Assembly: GCF_002812085.1 (NCBI RefSeq)
Contig: NZ_NPDM01000002.1
Location: 1 to 64,000 of the forward strand
Direction of reading: 5' to 3'
DNA length: 64,000 nucleotides
Origin: Leptospira levettii
GTDB lineage: Bacteria; Spirochaetota; Leptospiria; Leptospirales; Leptospiraceae
Shown: one piece after another, positions 1-8,668 of the stretch
Position numbering within the stretch: the first letter of the stretch is position 1
Layout of the letters: each line of letters begins with the position of its first letter
Program-made: the position numbers and the translations under genes
Notes under the pieces: model-generated
What the model was told of the DNA's origin: nothing
What the model saw: the letters and a program-made list of their open reading frames with translations, nothing else
The model's database searches: none

Positions 1-1
1 C

Positions 2-772
2 ATATATAGAGAGGAAACAAATGATCAAAGCAGAGTTGATTTTTCTTTTAAATCAAAGAATAGAGAAATTCTATACATTGTGGAAATAAAGAAATGGGAT
101 GGGAATCACCATTTTGATTATAATGAAAAGTATAAAGCTAAGCGATTTGGGTATATTACGGATTATAATTTATTATATGAGCAAAAAAAGGAATGTGAAT
201 TAAAAAAAATCTCATATAAGACATGGAGAGAATTTTCAAAAAAAATTAAATCTCAGTCTGCTCCTTATCCTTTAATTGCATTTAACGAGTATTTAAAATT
301 AGTGTGTAACATAAGAGAAATAAGAAAAATGAATTTATTGGAAGTAAATAGTTTAATAGATTTTAGCCATGTCCTTGATGAAATAATTTTTTCAAAATTT
401 GTAAAAGAAAATAATTTAGCTAACAGAGCAAATATGCGTCAAGGTTACTACGGGTGGTATTGTAATAAATATATTTGGTTCGGACTTATCTTTGAAATTA
501 ATCAAAAAAAGAGAGAACCATTTATTGCAGTTACTATTGATAAAGAAGGATATTCTACGAACCATTTAACTCAAATTGATGTATCTAGAAAAAAAATGAT
601 TGGTGAAGTAGATAAAAGTAATGATGGAATGTTGATTTTTCCTTTGAAGCTAGTCGAATTTGAAAAATTTAATAAGATTGAAAATGTAGACAAACAAAAG
701 GAGCTTTTGAATGAATTCTTTCAAGAGTGTATTGATTTAATAGAAGAACAAAAAATAGCAGATATAAAGTAA
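2..772 (+). CDS. PD-(D/E)XK nuclease-like protein, 5' end outside window
   Basis: The frame is open from the first complete codon (position 2) to TAA at 770-772, so the gene starts left of the window; the in-frame GTG at 80 is not a natural start because coding continues upstream of it. Just before that GTG lies an aspartate (codon 38-40), followed 15 residues later by E-I-K (codons 83-91), in a beta-strand-like context (L-Y-I-V-E-I-K-K). D...ExK is the catalytic signature of the PD-(D/E)XK fold. The next part (KRFGYITDYN, then YIWFGLIFEI) resembles the strand/helix order of large PDDEXK families of the PF14281 type; that assignment is from memory of the family. It faces the minus-strand type I restriction block and probably belongs to the same defence-rich region. 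Substrate unknown. Confidence 0.6.
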   Translation: MYREETNDQSRVDFSFKSKNREILYIVEIKKWDGNHHFDYNEKYKAKRFGYITDYNLLYEQKKECELKKISYKTWREFSKKIKSQSAPYPLIAFNEYLKLVCNIREIRKMNLLEVNSLIDFSHVLDEIIFSKFVKENNLANRANMRQGYYGWYCNKYIWFGLIFEINQKKREPFIAVTIDKEGYSTNHLTQIDVSRKKMIGEVDKSNDGMLIFPLKLVEFEKFNKIENVDKQKELLNEFFQECIDLIEEQKIADIK

Positions 773-817
773 TCAGATTTGTGTAAGGTTCATTGGATCA
801 GCAATTATGATCCATTG

Positions 818-1684
818 CTATTCAATCGCTTCATTTTCAGCAAGTGACTGTCCATTCGCATCTTTCCATTCTGTCATTCCGTTCGCATTTCTGCCCATGA
901 CAATCACAGCACCTGCCGAGGGGGAGGAGAAAAGTTGGTCAGACGTAAAGACGTAATGTTCACCTTCTTTCTTTAGGATGTTCTCTGCGATGAGTTTTTC
1001 TCTTAATCGAACATAGCCTTTTGCCCACTTCTCCATAGAGGGTGCTAGTTCGGACAAAGCCTGGCTCCCTTGTTTTACGACAAATCCTTCGCTTGTGAGA
1101 AAGCCTGTCGCTTTGATTCCTTTGGTTGATATGGCATAATCTTGGGATTGGGAAGGGATGTCTTGCGTTTGTCGTTTATCTATTCTTTCAAACAGTTTGA
1201 AACCCAAGGTATGGACTGTTAGTTTCACATTCTCTAAAAACTCTTCCATCTCCGCTTGGTCTGCTTCTGAGATACTGGTTTTGGCAGGTATGGTAGCATT
1301 TTCCAGTTCGTAACGATTTGCCTCTTTGGCTAAATCGAATAATCGTTTTTCTAAGTATTTCACATGTGCTTTGTTTAGATTTTTGCTAAAGACACAAACT
1401 GCTTCGATCCAAAATTCCTTTGTCCCTAGATGTTGTTTCAACCGATCGAGTATACTTTCTGCTTCTCCGATATACACTAGGTCTTTCTCCTCGTTTTCTG
1501 GATTCTTTCCAAAGAGAAAGTATACACCAGTCGAATACAAATCCTCTCGATTCACAGATTCCTTGATCAAAGTCCTTGGGATTTTATACGTGATTCCATT
1601 CCAATTAGATAATTCCGCAGATATCCTCCCACTGGCATCACCATCAATCAGGAATAAGGTGATTTTTTTAGGGAAAGGTTTCAT
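818..1684 (-). CDS. GIY-YIG nuclease with C-terminal DUF4357
   Basis: 288 residues. The GIY-YIG core is visible: G-V-Y at 53-55, Y-I-G at 71-73, arginine 81 in the following helix and glutamate 112 in the L-E-K-R-L segment, which match the catalytic Tyr/Tyr/Arg/Glu layout of GIY-YIG endonucleases. The C-terminal 60 or so residues (K-G-Y-V-R-L-R-E-K-L ... S-P-S-A-G-A-V-I-V-M-G) match DUF4357, a small domain often found behind GIY-YIG nucleases in restriction loci. The start overlaps the preceding gene's stop by 4 nt (ATGA), so the two are translationally coupled. It is the last gene of the minus-strand hsdM/hsdS block. Probably a DNA nuclease accessory to the restriction system; the cut site cannot be read from sequence. 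Confidence 0.8.
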   Translation of the reverse strand: MKPFPKKITLFLIDGDASGRISAELSNWNGITYKIPRTLIKESVNREDLYSTGVYFLFGKNPENEEKDLVYIGEAESILDRLKQHLGTKEFWIEAVCVFSKNLNKAHVKYLEKRLFDLAKEANRYELENATIPAKTSISEADQAEMEEFLENVKLTVHTLGFKLFERIDKRQTQDIPSQSQDYAISTKGIKATGFLTSEGFVVKQGSQALSELAPSMEKWAKGYVRLREKLIAENILKKEGEHYVFTSDQLFSSPSAGAVIVMGRNANGMTEWKDANGQSLAENEAIE

Positions 1685-2481
1685 GAGATTACTGGTTGAA
1701 CGCCAAGTTGACTCTTAAAATAATCCACAGTCTCTTCTTGATGTCCAAAGTGTCCACCAGATGCTGGATGGTAGAGCCAATACAATGGAATTTTACTGAC
1801 TTTGTGTAGGAATTTCTCCCATCGTTTATCTTTAGGCTCACTTTCATCTTTTTGGAAATACTTTTCGATATCTGCTTCAACCTTAGCCTCACCATTGAAA
1901 ATTATAATTACATCTGGAGAAAAAGCTGAATGCATCACATCCAAATCATCAAAAGATACACTGAGTTTTTTTAATTTATTATAGAGTTTTCTACTGAGGG
2001 AAGTCTTTCCTTTTACATGTTTATACGACTGTAATACATTGGTATTTCCCCAAGCAAAATCCTGTAAATGCAGTTTAAAATCTTCCTTACTTAAATCAAA
2101 TTCCATACCTTTGAGTGCAAGATGAAGCTTAAATATAAGATTCCAAAATGGAGAAGTATTCCCGTTCTCTTTCAACCAGCCTATCATTTCATTATTCTTC
2201 AATGATGTAGTAGATTGAAAGATTTGTTCAGTTATATTTTTGTTAAATTCTTCTTCATCTATTAAAAAACTTAACCTTTTCCAATCTCGTACATCGATTC
2301 CCAAATAAAGTATTTTTCTTTTAGCTGTTGGATACTCTGCTCCAAAACCAGGAATATGTATGGATGGGATATCAACTAGATAGTCAGTCAATTCGGGAAG
2401 TTCGTGAAAAAGTTTGTCTCGAAAGTCTATGTATAAGGGTTTGTAGGTCTCAATTAGCTTTTGTTGTAAAATATTATCCAT
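1681..2481 (-). CDS. Unrecognised protein, faint uracil-DNA-glycosylase-like pattern
   Basis: 266 residues, no signal peptide or membrane segment. I do not recognise the family with confidence. Two segments are suggestive: a strand-turn near residues 56-67 (K-I-L-Y-L-G-I-D-V-R-D-W) and, near the C-terminus, Y-H-P-A-S-G-G-H-F-G. Together they recall the motif 1 glycine loop and the H-P-S/H-P-A loop of the uracil-DNA glycosylase superfamily; this is inference only. A central F-A-W-G-N-T-N-V-L-Q segment would also fit a substrate-binding loop. It sits between the HerA-type ATPase (43 nt gap) and the GIY-YIG nuclease (4-nt overlap), so a DNA-directed role in the same system is likely. Confidence 0.55.
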   Translation of the reverse strand: MDNILQQKLIETYKPLYIDFRDKLFHELPELTDYLVDIPSIHIPGFGAEYPTAKRKILYLGIDVRDWKRLSFLIDEEEFNKNITEQIFQSTTSLKNNEMIGWLKENGNTSPFWNLIFKLHLALKGMEFDLSKEDFKLHLQDFAWGNTNVLQSYKHVKGKTSLSRKLYNKLKKLSVSFDDLDVMHSAFSPDVIIIFNGEAKVEADIEKYFQKDESEPKDKRWEKFLHKVSKIPLYWLYHPASGGHFGHQEETVDYFKSQLGVQPVIS

Positions 2482-2524
2482 TTAAACTCAATCTCCAGAA
2501 TTAATGCATCTCTTATGGGTAGGT

Positions 2525-4651
2525 TTATTTCATTTGTTCGCTAGCAGTTTTCTTGTTTTCAACGTATGGAATGGAAATAAGGATTGGTTTGTCAGATTTT
2601 ACACCTTTCCCATATACTAGAGCATGTAATGGTCTTAAATTCGGTATTAAATTGATTTGATTTTGACCATAAACTTGGCTTAGAAACTCTAAACTGGTCT
2701 TGTCGATAATTTTAAATGTAATAAACGTATTGCATTGAGATAAGATTGTTTTGCTTACCAATGCAGTCCTTTGTGATACTACTACAAGTCCAACGTTGTA
2801 TTTTCTTCCCTGTAGAGCAATTTGTGATATCCTTCCAACTACAGCATCTGTATCACTTCTATCATTTCTATAGAGATTAAATTCTGGTGCAATTGTATGT
2901 GCTTCCTCTAATACTATTAAAATCTGTTTATTCTTGGATCGATTTTTCTTAGCCCATTGAAAAATTGCAGATAAATATAATTCAGTAATACGAAGAGTTG
3001 CTCTAGTATTTGAAATATCATTTAATTCAAAAATTGATAAGTTAACTTTCGATTTCAAAAAATGATTAACTTCTTTATTAACTATAGATACGCACTCTTT
3101 AAAGAATTGATTAAATCTTGCTTTTTCTTTGGAGGCACTATATTCACCAGTTTCAATGTCTTCTAATAGTTGACTTGTTGTTTCAGGTAATTCATCCTTT
3201 AATCCAATTTTGCTTGGTTTAAATGATTTTAATCGTTGGGCGTAATCACCAGTTAGGTCAAAACAAATTATTTTCGTATCTTTATCTAATCCTTCTTTTA
3301 TTAAATCGAAAACGACTTCGGTTTTTCCCATTCCAGTAATTCCTAATATGGCGGTATGAAATTTGGCTAGTGATTTGAAATCAAATTTAACTGGTTTAAA
3401 TGTTCCTGGAATGTTGCCCAAACTAAAATAATTATTTTTCTTAGCTTTCTTTGTGTAGTTGAACTTAAATACTGGTGTATTCATTTCGGGAAGCCATGGA
3501 AACCAAGTATATTCCCCGCTATTGTCTTCTATACCAATTTGTGTAGCTTTAGCGACTCTACTACCGTATGGATTTTCTTTAAAAACTTCCTCCTTAGTCT
3601 TTGCTTCAATAATTTGATAGTATACGATTTTTTCACTAATTTTACAAAAAAGGATCATTCCTTCTTCAAGAATGGAATCAGAAGATATTTCGATTTTTAT
3701 TTCTTGAATCGAAGAATCTTCAATTATGAACCCGATTAAAGTCCCATCTACGTTTGAACCAATAAATTTTTGTATGATTTCATTCGGTGATGGTAAATTG
3801 TCGCTGTGATAGACATACCCAGGTATCTCACCGACTATCTCCTGAAAATTATCGGAAAAGAATATACCTGTTCCGATTAATTTGTCATTAAAGTTTTGAT
3901 AGAATAGAGGTAAGATATATCCTGCATTGGAATCCAAGAGAGTGGTTTTTTTTGCATGTTTCGAATTCCATTGGATTGGTGCTGATAAAATTACTCTTAC
4001 GATGTTTGGGCTATCGATTCGAGATAATTTACCTACCACTTTTAAATCTTCTTTATCTTTTTTGAAAATATTAAATGTATATTTTAAGAACAATATCAAA
4101 TTTTCAATAGGTTGAAAAAAGATTATTAACATCCAAAATGAAACGAGGAGAATTGTATCGTTTTCTGATGATTTATAATATCCAAAAATACTATATAAAG
4201 CAAGTGGCGAAAATATTAATTCAGGTTTAGATAAAAAGTAAATCAATCTATTGGTGATCGATTTAGATTTCGTAAATCCTTCGTTTTTTAATGAATATGC
4301 ATTGTAAATGCCTGTAAAAAATAAAATTATGCTTAAAATCGTACAGATATGAATTAAAAAGATTAAAGATGGAAAATTATTGTAACTTGAATTTAGGTCT
4401 AACGTCGCTGAGGAAACGAATCCAGTTATTCCAAGGCTAATAGCATCGACTGCTTTTGAGAAAAAGGGAGCAGATAGTAGTCGGTAGGTTTGTAAACCTA
4501 ATAAGCTTATAATCCAAATATTTTCTCCGTTGCCTGATATGCCGAATATACCAGTTAGGTAGTATTGCACCAAAAGAGATATTATTAGATACGAAAATAG
4601 GATTATAATTCTGGTAATGAAATTAAAGTCGTTTTTTCTTGAACTGTGCAT
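2525..4651 (-). CDS. Membrane-anchored HerA/FtsK-type ATPase
   Basis: 708 residues. The N-terminal 190 residues hold about five hydrophobic segments (roughly 14-33, 45-62, 95-117, 143-160, 168-190), so the protein should sit in the inner membrane. The C-terminal half is a P-loop ATPase: Walker A G-I-T-G-M-G-K-T at 437-444 and Walker B I-L-I-V-L-E-E-A-H ending at E582-E583. A V-V-V-S-Q-R-T-A strand and a later F-I-T-F-K-I segment are typical of HerA/VirB4-like enzymes. A mostly beta region (about 200-400) lies between and resembles the HAS-barrel position in HerA. It starts 52 nt after hsdS on the same strand; no good Shine-Dalgarno is visible before the ATG. HerA-like ATPases pair with nucleases in several defence systems, and here nucleases lie on both sides. 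The exact role is not known. Confidence 0.75.
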   Translation of the reverse strand: MHSSRKNDFNFITRIIILFSYLIISLLVQYYLTGIFGISGNGENIWIISLLGLQTYRLLSAPFFSKAVDAISLGITGFVSSATLDLNSSYNNFPSLIFLIHICTILSIILFFTGIYNAYSLKNEGFTKSKSITNRLIYFLSKPELIFSPLALYSIFGYYKSSENDTILLVSFWMLIIFFQPIENLILFLKYTFNIFKKDKEDLKVVGKLSRIDSPNIVRVILSAPIQWNSKHAKKTTLLDSNAGYILPLFYQNFNDKLIGTGIFFSDNFQEIVGEIPGYVYHSDNLPSPNEIIQKFIGSNVDGTLIGFIIEDSSIQEIKIEISSDSILEEGMILFCKISEKIVYYQIIEAKTKEEVFKENPYGSRVAKATQIGIEDNSGEYTWFPWLPEMNTPVFKFNYTKKAKKNNYFSLGNIPGTFKPVKFDFKSLAKFHTAILGITGMGKTEVVFDLIKEGLDKDTKIICFDLTGDYAQRLKSFKPSKIGLKDELPETTSQLLEDIETGEYSASKEKARFNQFFKECVSIVNKEVNHFLKSKVNLSIFELNDISNTRATLRITELYLSAIFQWAKKNRSKNKQILIVLEEAHTIAPEFNLYRNDRSDTDAVVGRISQIALQGRKYNVGLVVVSQRTALVSKTILSQCNTFITFKIIDKTSLEFLSQVYGQNQINLIPNLRPLHALVYGKGVKSDKPILISIPYVENKKTASEQMK

Positions 4652-4703
4652 AAGTTTTATTGAAGTTTAACTCTCGATCTTATCATAGTTTCCCCATACC
4701 CCC

Positions 4704-6002
4704 TCACACCAACCGTATCTTCCCAGTTAGTAGCACCTGCATCAATCCCTGTTTGATTCCCTTCGCTTTCTCCACCTTCTGTTCCAATACCTCAATTTCT
4801 TCATCCATTTCGGACAAAACATTCGCAATGGCTTCTTGTTCTAGTAGGTTTTCAGGAAAGCTACAATCTAAATCTTTGTATATTTCGCTACTTAGATTAC
4901 CCTGTCCACCTTGCAAGAATGTAGATAAAATATATCTTTTCATTAGAGTAAGTTTATAAAATAAGAATTTTGAACTCTTATTCTTAATTAAAATTGCAAG
5001 AACCGCTTGATTAATGGCTGAAGTGATAAATGAGATTGCGGTAACTCCAGCAGTAGCCCCATATAAAGCGACTAAAACTGTTCCAGGTGTAACCATTTTA
5101 CAGGCTGAGTTTTCATAACCTAAATTAGATATTCTTCCTTCTACGTCTTTTATATGATATTTATTCAAATCACTGGATGTGATCCAATTAATATGTCCAT
5201 TGTAGTAATTTGGATTTGACGTGTTTGGTGTCCCGCCTGAATACATAATAGCCACATCCCCCAAACGTTTCACTTCCCAATCCTCTGGAATCAGTCCCAC
5301 CTCACTGTCTTTCCATCCTTTCCCTTCACCAAATCCAGGCAGACGGCGTTTCCCCGTTAACAGCTCTTGCATGGTTCCTTGTTTGATGAGTTTTTTCTTT
5401 TCAATTTGGGCTTCGAGGGATTCGAGCCAAGCATCGGTGTCGGATAGCACAGTGGCAATGGCTTCTTGTTCATCAAGAGTGGGGGGAAGGGGGATGTAAA
5501 ACTTTCTTTGAGTTAGGATTGGAACCTGCATTCTCGTTGATTGATACATAACAGGTTTGTATTGGTTTATGAAATAAGTAGATTTTAAGTTATAAAAAAA
5601 GTATTTGTATCGTAATTTAGAATTATTTATTCTGAAGCATGTAACCGTAGTACTACAAACACCATAGTTGCTTGGATGATTGAACAATGCAACTGGACCA
5701 ACTGTAGCATTGTGGGCAAATAATATATCATTATTTCTTAGAAAACCCTTTCTGAATTTTCCAACCCTTTCTGGAGTTAATTTTTTACATTCATTAAAAT
5801 TGATTCTATTGCCTTCGAAATCTGTTGCACCGACAAATGGGACTCCTTCGCTTACAAATTCTTGACTTCTCGGATATAGCTCTCCATGATTTCCATCGAG
5901 GTGTTCTATTATTAAACCTTCAGATATTAACTTATCTATTGTCTTCAGTTCCCAATCTTCGGGAATCAAACCAACTTCGGATTCTTTAAACTTCCCCTTC
6001 AT
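4704..6002 (-). CDS. hsdS: Type I restriction-modification specificity subunit HsdS
   Basis: 432 residues built as two half-repeats, the classic HsdS layout. Each half opens with S-E-V-G-L-I-P-E-D-W-E (about residues 8-18 and 233-243), carries a variable target-recognition domain, and closes with a conserved helix (E-Q-E-A-I-A-t/n-V-L-S-d/e, then K-Q-G-x-M-Q-x-L-L-T-G-K). The two recognition domains differ, so a bipartite asymmetric DNA target is expected. The ATG overlaps the hsdM stop by 4 nt. With HsdM it forms the sequence-specific N6-adenine methyltransferase. Both halves look intact. Confidence 0.95.
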   Translation of the reverse strand: MKGKFKESEVGLIPEDWELKTIDKLISEGLIIEHLDGNHGELYPRSQEFVSEGVPFVGATDFEGNRINFNECKKLTPERVGKFRKGFLRNNDILFAHNATVGPVALFNHPSNYGVCSTTVTCFRINNSKLRYKYFFYNLKSTYFINQYKPVMYQSTRMQVPILTQRKFYIPLPPTLDEQEAIATVLSDTDAWLESLEAQIEKKKLIKQGTMQELLTGKRRLPGFGEGKGWKDSEVGLIPEDWEVKRLGDVAIMYSGGTPNTSNPNYYNGHINWITSSDLNKYHIKDVEGRISNLGYENSACKMVTPGTVLVALYGATAGVTAISFITSAINQAVLAILIKNKSSKFLFYKLTLMKRYILSTFLQGGQGNLSSEIYKDLDCSFPENLLEQEAIANVLSEMDEEIEVLEQKVEKAKGIKQGLMQVLLTGKIRLV

Positions 6003-8389
6003 ATCCCAAACCCCATCTTTGTTAGATGATTTTTCACCTTCGCTTCTAGGTCTTTTGTTGTTTTCTCCAAATCCTGCAAGGGTTGTTCATACCGTTCCGC
6101 AAGTTCTTTGATTCGTTTGGTTAAGTTCTGGCTAATGCGATTTCGTTCGGAGTGGACATCTTCCGAGAGTTTGGCAAACCACTTAGAATCTACCACAAGG
6201 GATTTGATTTCGGTTTCTTTTAGGCTTTGGTAACGCTCTTGAAGCTTCGTTTGCAAATCAGCTTGACCTTGTTTGACTTTAGAATTTAGATCAGAGACTT
6301 GGTTTGCCACTGATAGATATTGGTTCAGGAGTTCGATTTCTTCCTTGGCTTCTTTGTCCGATTGGATTTGTTTCAAACGAGCCTGCACTAACTTAGGTGT
6401 AATCGTGTCTTTGTCTGTTTTTGCCTCAGAAAGGAGTCCTTCATCGCCACCGTGTTCTTCTGCCAGTTCTTCCAATTGCAAAGAGAGACTATCTCGTTCC
6501 GACTCCCAAGTTTCGATTGCCTCTTTTTCCTTTCCAAAATAAACATCTAAGAGAATTGATTTAGGAATCAGTTTCCCTTCAAACTCTTTGGACTTGCCAA
6601 GGGATTCTGTTTCCTTGCCAACCTTCCATCCCTCATCCACGAGGAGATACACATCGTCTTGCATGGTATCCAACCAATACGTCATTAGGTGTTGGTAGAT
6701 ATCATATGCATCGACAAGAGGTGTTTTGGAAAAAGCAGAAAGTAGACTTTCACTAAAGGAATGGATAAACTCTTTTGGTTTCGTATTCTTTCCAATGGAA
6801 TGACAAAGACTTTCCTGTTCCTTCTTCCACTTGGTAAAGGTAGTTTCAATTTGGTTTCCAAATTTGACAAACTCAGGGTGTTCGTAGATTTTTGTTTTGA
6901 TCTCTTCCTTACTGCATTTCAGGTTATAAAATCCTTTTCTTGCATGGGGAACAAATAAGGTCTCTTTTAGACCTTTATAGACTTCCCAAAAAGGAGATAG
7001 GGCATCCACATCCATTTCAGGAATCCCACCTTGCAAATGGGCTTCTATGTTTTGGATGTCTTCAGGTTCACTGCTATCAATATAACGAGGGATATTTAGA
7101 TTGTATTCTTTCTCAGCAATCTCTTTCAGACTCACCTTACGGCTGTATTTTGGAATTTCGATGCGATTGGTAAAGACATCTACAATCTTATGAATGTCTT
7201 GTTCCCGAAGTCGATTTTTATTTCCGTCTTTTTCAAATCCCTTGGACGCATCGACAATGAAGAGGTCTTTTCTCGACTCAGCATCTTCTTTGTTGATCAC
7301 AAGGATACAAGCAGGAATCCCAGTTCCATAAAACAAGTTGGCAGGAAGTCCAATGATCCCTTCGATATAACCCTTTTGGATCAGTTTTTTACGAATCTCG
7401 GCTTCTGCATTCCCCCGAAACAAAACACCATGGGGGAGAATGATCGCACCCTTACCATTGCTTTTCAAACTCCGAATGGCATGGAGTAAAAAGGCAAAGT
7501 CTCCATTCTTCTGAGGGGGAATTCCAAAATCCTGAAATCTCCCATAACGGTCGTTTAAGGGATCAAGACCATTGCTCCATGCCTTAAAGGAAAACGGTGG
7601 ATTGGCGACAAAGAAATCAAATTGTTTGAGTTCCCCTTTGTCTGTTACATATAAAGGATTGGCAAGTGTGTTCCCTTGTTTGATCTCTGCTGTAGGATTG
7701 TCATGGAGGATCATGTTCATTCTGGCAAGTGAAGACGTTGCCACGTCCATCTCCTGCCCATAGAGAGTGATTTTACCTGCCTCAGCAGACACTTTGAGTA
7801 GGAGCGAACCCGATCCGCATGTGGGGTCATAAGCAGTTTTGCTAGATTTATCAGCAGAGGACACATGGATGATTTTTGCCATAATCCTACTCACTTCCGC
7901 AGGTGTATAAAACTGACCCTTACTCTTACCACTTTCGGTAGCAAAATGCCTCATGAGAAACTCATATGCATCACCTAAAATATCATCACCTTCAGCTATA
8001 TTACCCGAAAAGTCGAGAGCAGGATTTTCAAAAATAGCAATAAGCTTTGTCAACTTTACCACCATCTCTTTTCCACTGCCCAATTTATTTACATCGTTAA
8101 AATCAGGAAAATCAGAGATTTTGTTCGCCTCACCGAGGGGTCCCAGTATCTTCTTATTGATATCGTCACCAATACTTGGCTTTCCTTTAAGGTTGATCAT
8201 ATCTTGAAAAGAGCTACCCTTAGGAACCGTAATGGGAGAGAAAGCCTGTCCTGCATATTTATCCGAGATGTATTTGATAAACAGCATCACAAGAACATAA
8301 TCCTTGTATTGTGATGCATCCATCCCACCACGAAGTTCGTCGCAAGATTTCCAAAGAGATGAGTATAATTCCGATTTTTTGATTGCCAT
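5999..8389 (-). CDS. hsdM: Type I restriction-modification methyltransferase HsdM with long C-terminal tail
   Basis: 796 residues. The N-terminal helical domain (about 1-140) is of the HsdM_N type. The catalytic domain has SAM motif I D-P-T-C-G-S-G at 188-194 and motif IV N-P-P-F at 263-266, the gamma-class N6-adenine methyltransferase signature, and G-Q-F-Y-T-P before motif I is typical of HsdM. Residues after about 480 form an extra 300-residue region that becomes charged and coiled-coil-like (about 620-790). That makes it longer than the usual 500-residue HsdM, though such long versions are known. It is first in the operon, overlapping hsdS by 4 nt. The hsdR translocase/nuclease is not in this window. 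Confidence 0.95.
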   Translation of the reverse strand: MAIKKSELYSSLWKSCDELRGGMDASQYKDYVLVMLFIKYISDKYAGQAFSPITVPKGSSFQDMINLKGKPSIGDDINKKILGPLGEANKISDFPDFNDVNKLGSGKEMVVKLTKLIAIFENPALDFSGNIAEGDDILGDAYEFLMRHFATESGKSKGQFYTPAEVSRIMAKIIHVSSADKSSKTAYDPTCGSGSLLLKVSAEAGKITLYGQEMDVATSSLARMNMILHDNPTAEIKQGNTLANPLYVTDKGELKQFDFFVANPPFSFKAWSNGLDPLNDRYGRFQDFGIPPQKNGDFAFLLHAIRSLKSNGKGAIILPHGVLFRGNAEAEIRKKLIQKGYIEGIIGLPANLFYGTGIPACILVINKEDAESRKDLFIVDASKGFEKDGNKNRLREQDIHKIVDVFTNRIEIPKYSRKVSLKEIAEKEYNLNIPRYIDSSEPEDIQNIEAHLQGGIPEMDVDALSPFWEVYKGLKETLFVPHARKGFYNLKCSKEEIKTKIYEHPEFVKFGNQIETTFTKWKKEQESLCHSIGKNTKPKEFIHSFSESLLSAFSKTPLVDAYDIYQHLMTYWLDTMQDDVYLLVDEGWKVGKETESLGKSKEFEGKLIPKSILLDVYFGKEKEAIETWESERDSLSLQLEELAEEHGGDEGLLSEAKTDKDTITPKLVQARLKQIQSDKEAKEEIELLNQYLSVANQVSDLNSKVKQGQADLQTKLQERYQSLKETEIKSLVVDSKWFAKLSEDVHSERNRISQNLTKRIKELAERYEQPLQDLEKTTKDLEAKVKNHLTKMGFGI

Positions 8390-8578
8390 AGTTTATCGTC
8401 AGAGTCTTATATTTCCAAAAATTCTGCAATTGTTTCATGGTAAACGAGGGGTAGGACAAACAAGGCTGGGACTAATATTTTAATTTAAATATCACAATTT
8501 TATGCAATAAAATCCAGCTTTTGTGATACTTAAAGAAGATACACAGATTGCAAGTTCTGTATACGTTATCAATGGGAA

Positions 8579-8607
8579 TTGACAAATAGTAGGAAACATC
8601 CTAAAAT
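8579..8607 (+). promoter_or_regulatory. Sigma70-type promoter for the lipoprotein pair
   Basis: TTGACA at 8579-8584 is separated by exactly 17 nt from TAAAAT at 8602-8607, close to the sigma70 consensus. It lies 60 nt upstream of the ATG at 8669, which has AGGAAAA ahead of it. It would drive the two lipoprotein genes that follow. Confidence 0.65.
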
Positions 8608-8668
8608 TCGAATCCTTGCATATAAAAGCCCTTTAAGATAAGAGAATTCAATTCAAATAGGAAAACCA

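Noticed and set aside
1326..1718. 130-codon plus-strand open frame
   Set aside because: It lies antisense within the GIY-YIG gene, with low-complexity composition and no RBS; a frame shadow.
8600..8640. tRNA-like ATTCGAATCC stretch
   Set aside because: It resembles a T-loop by chance but no acceptor or anticodon stems can be formed around it.
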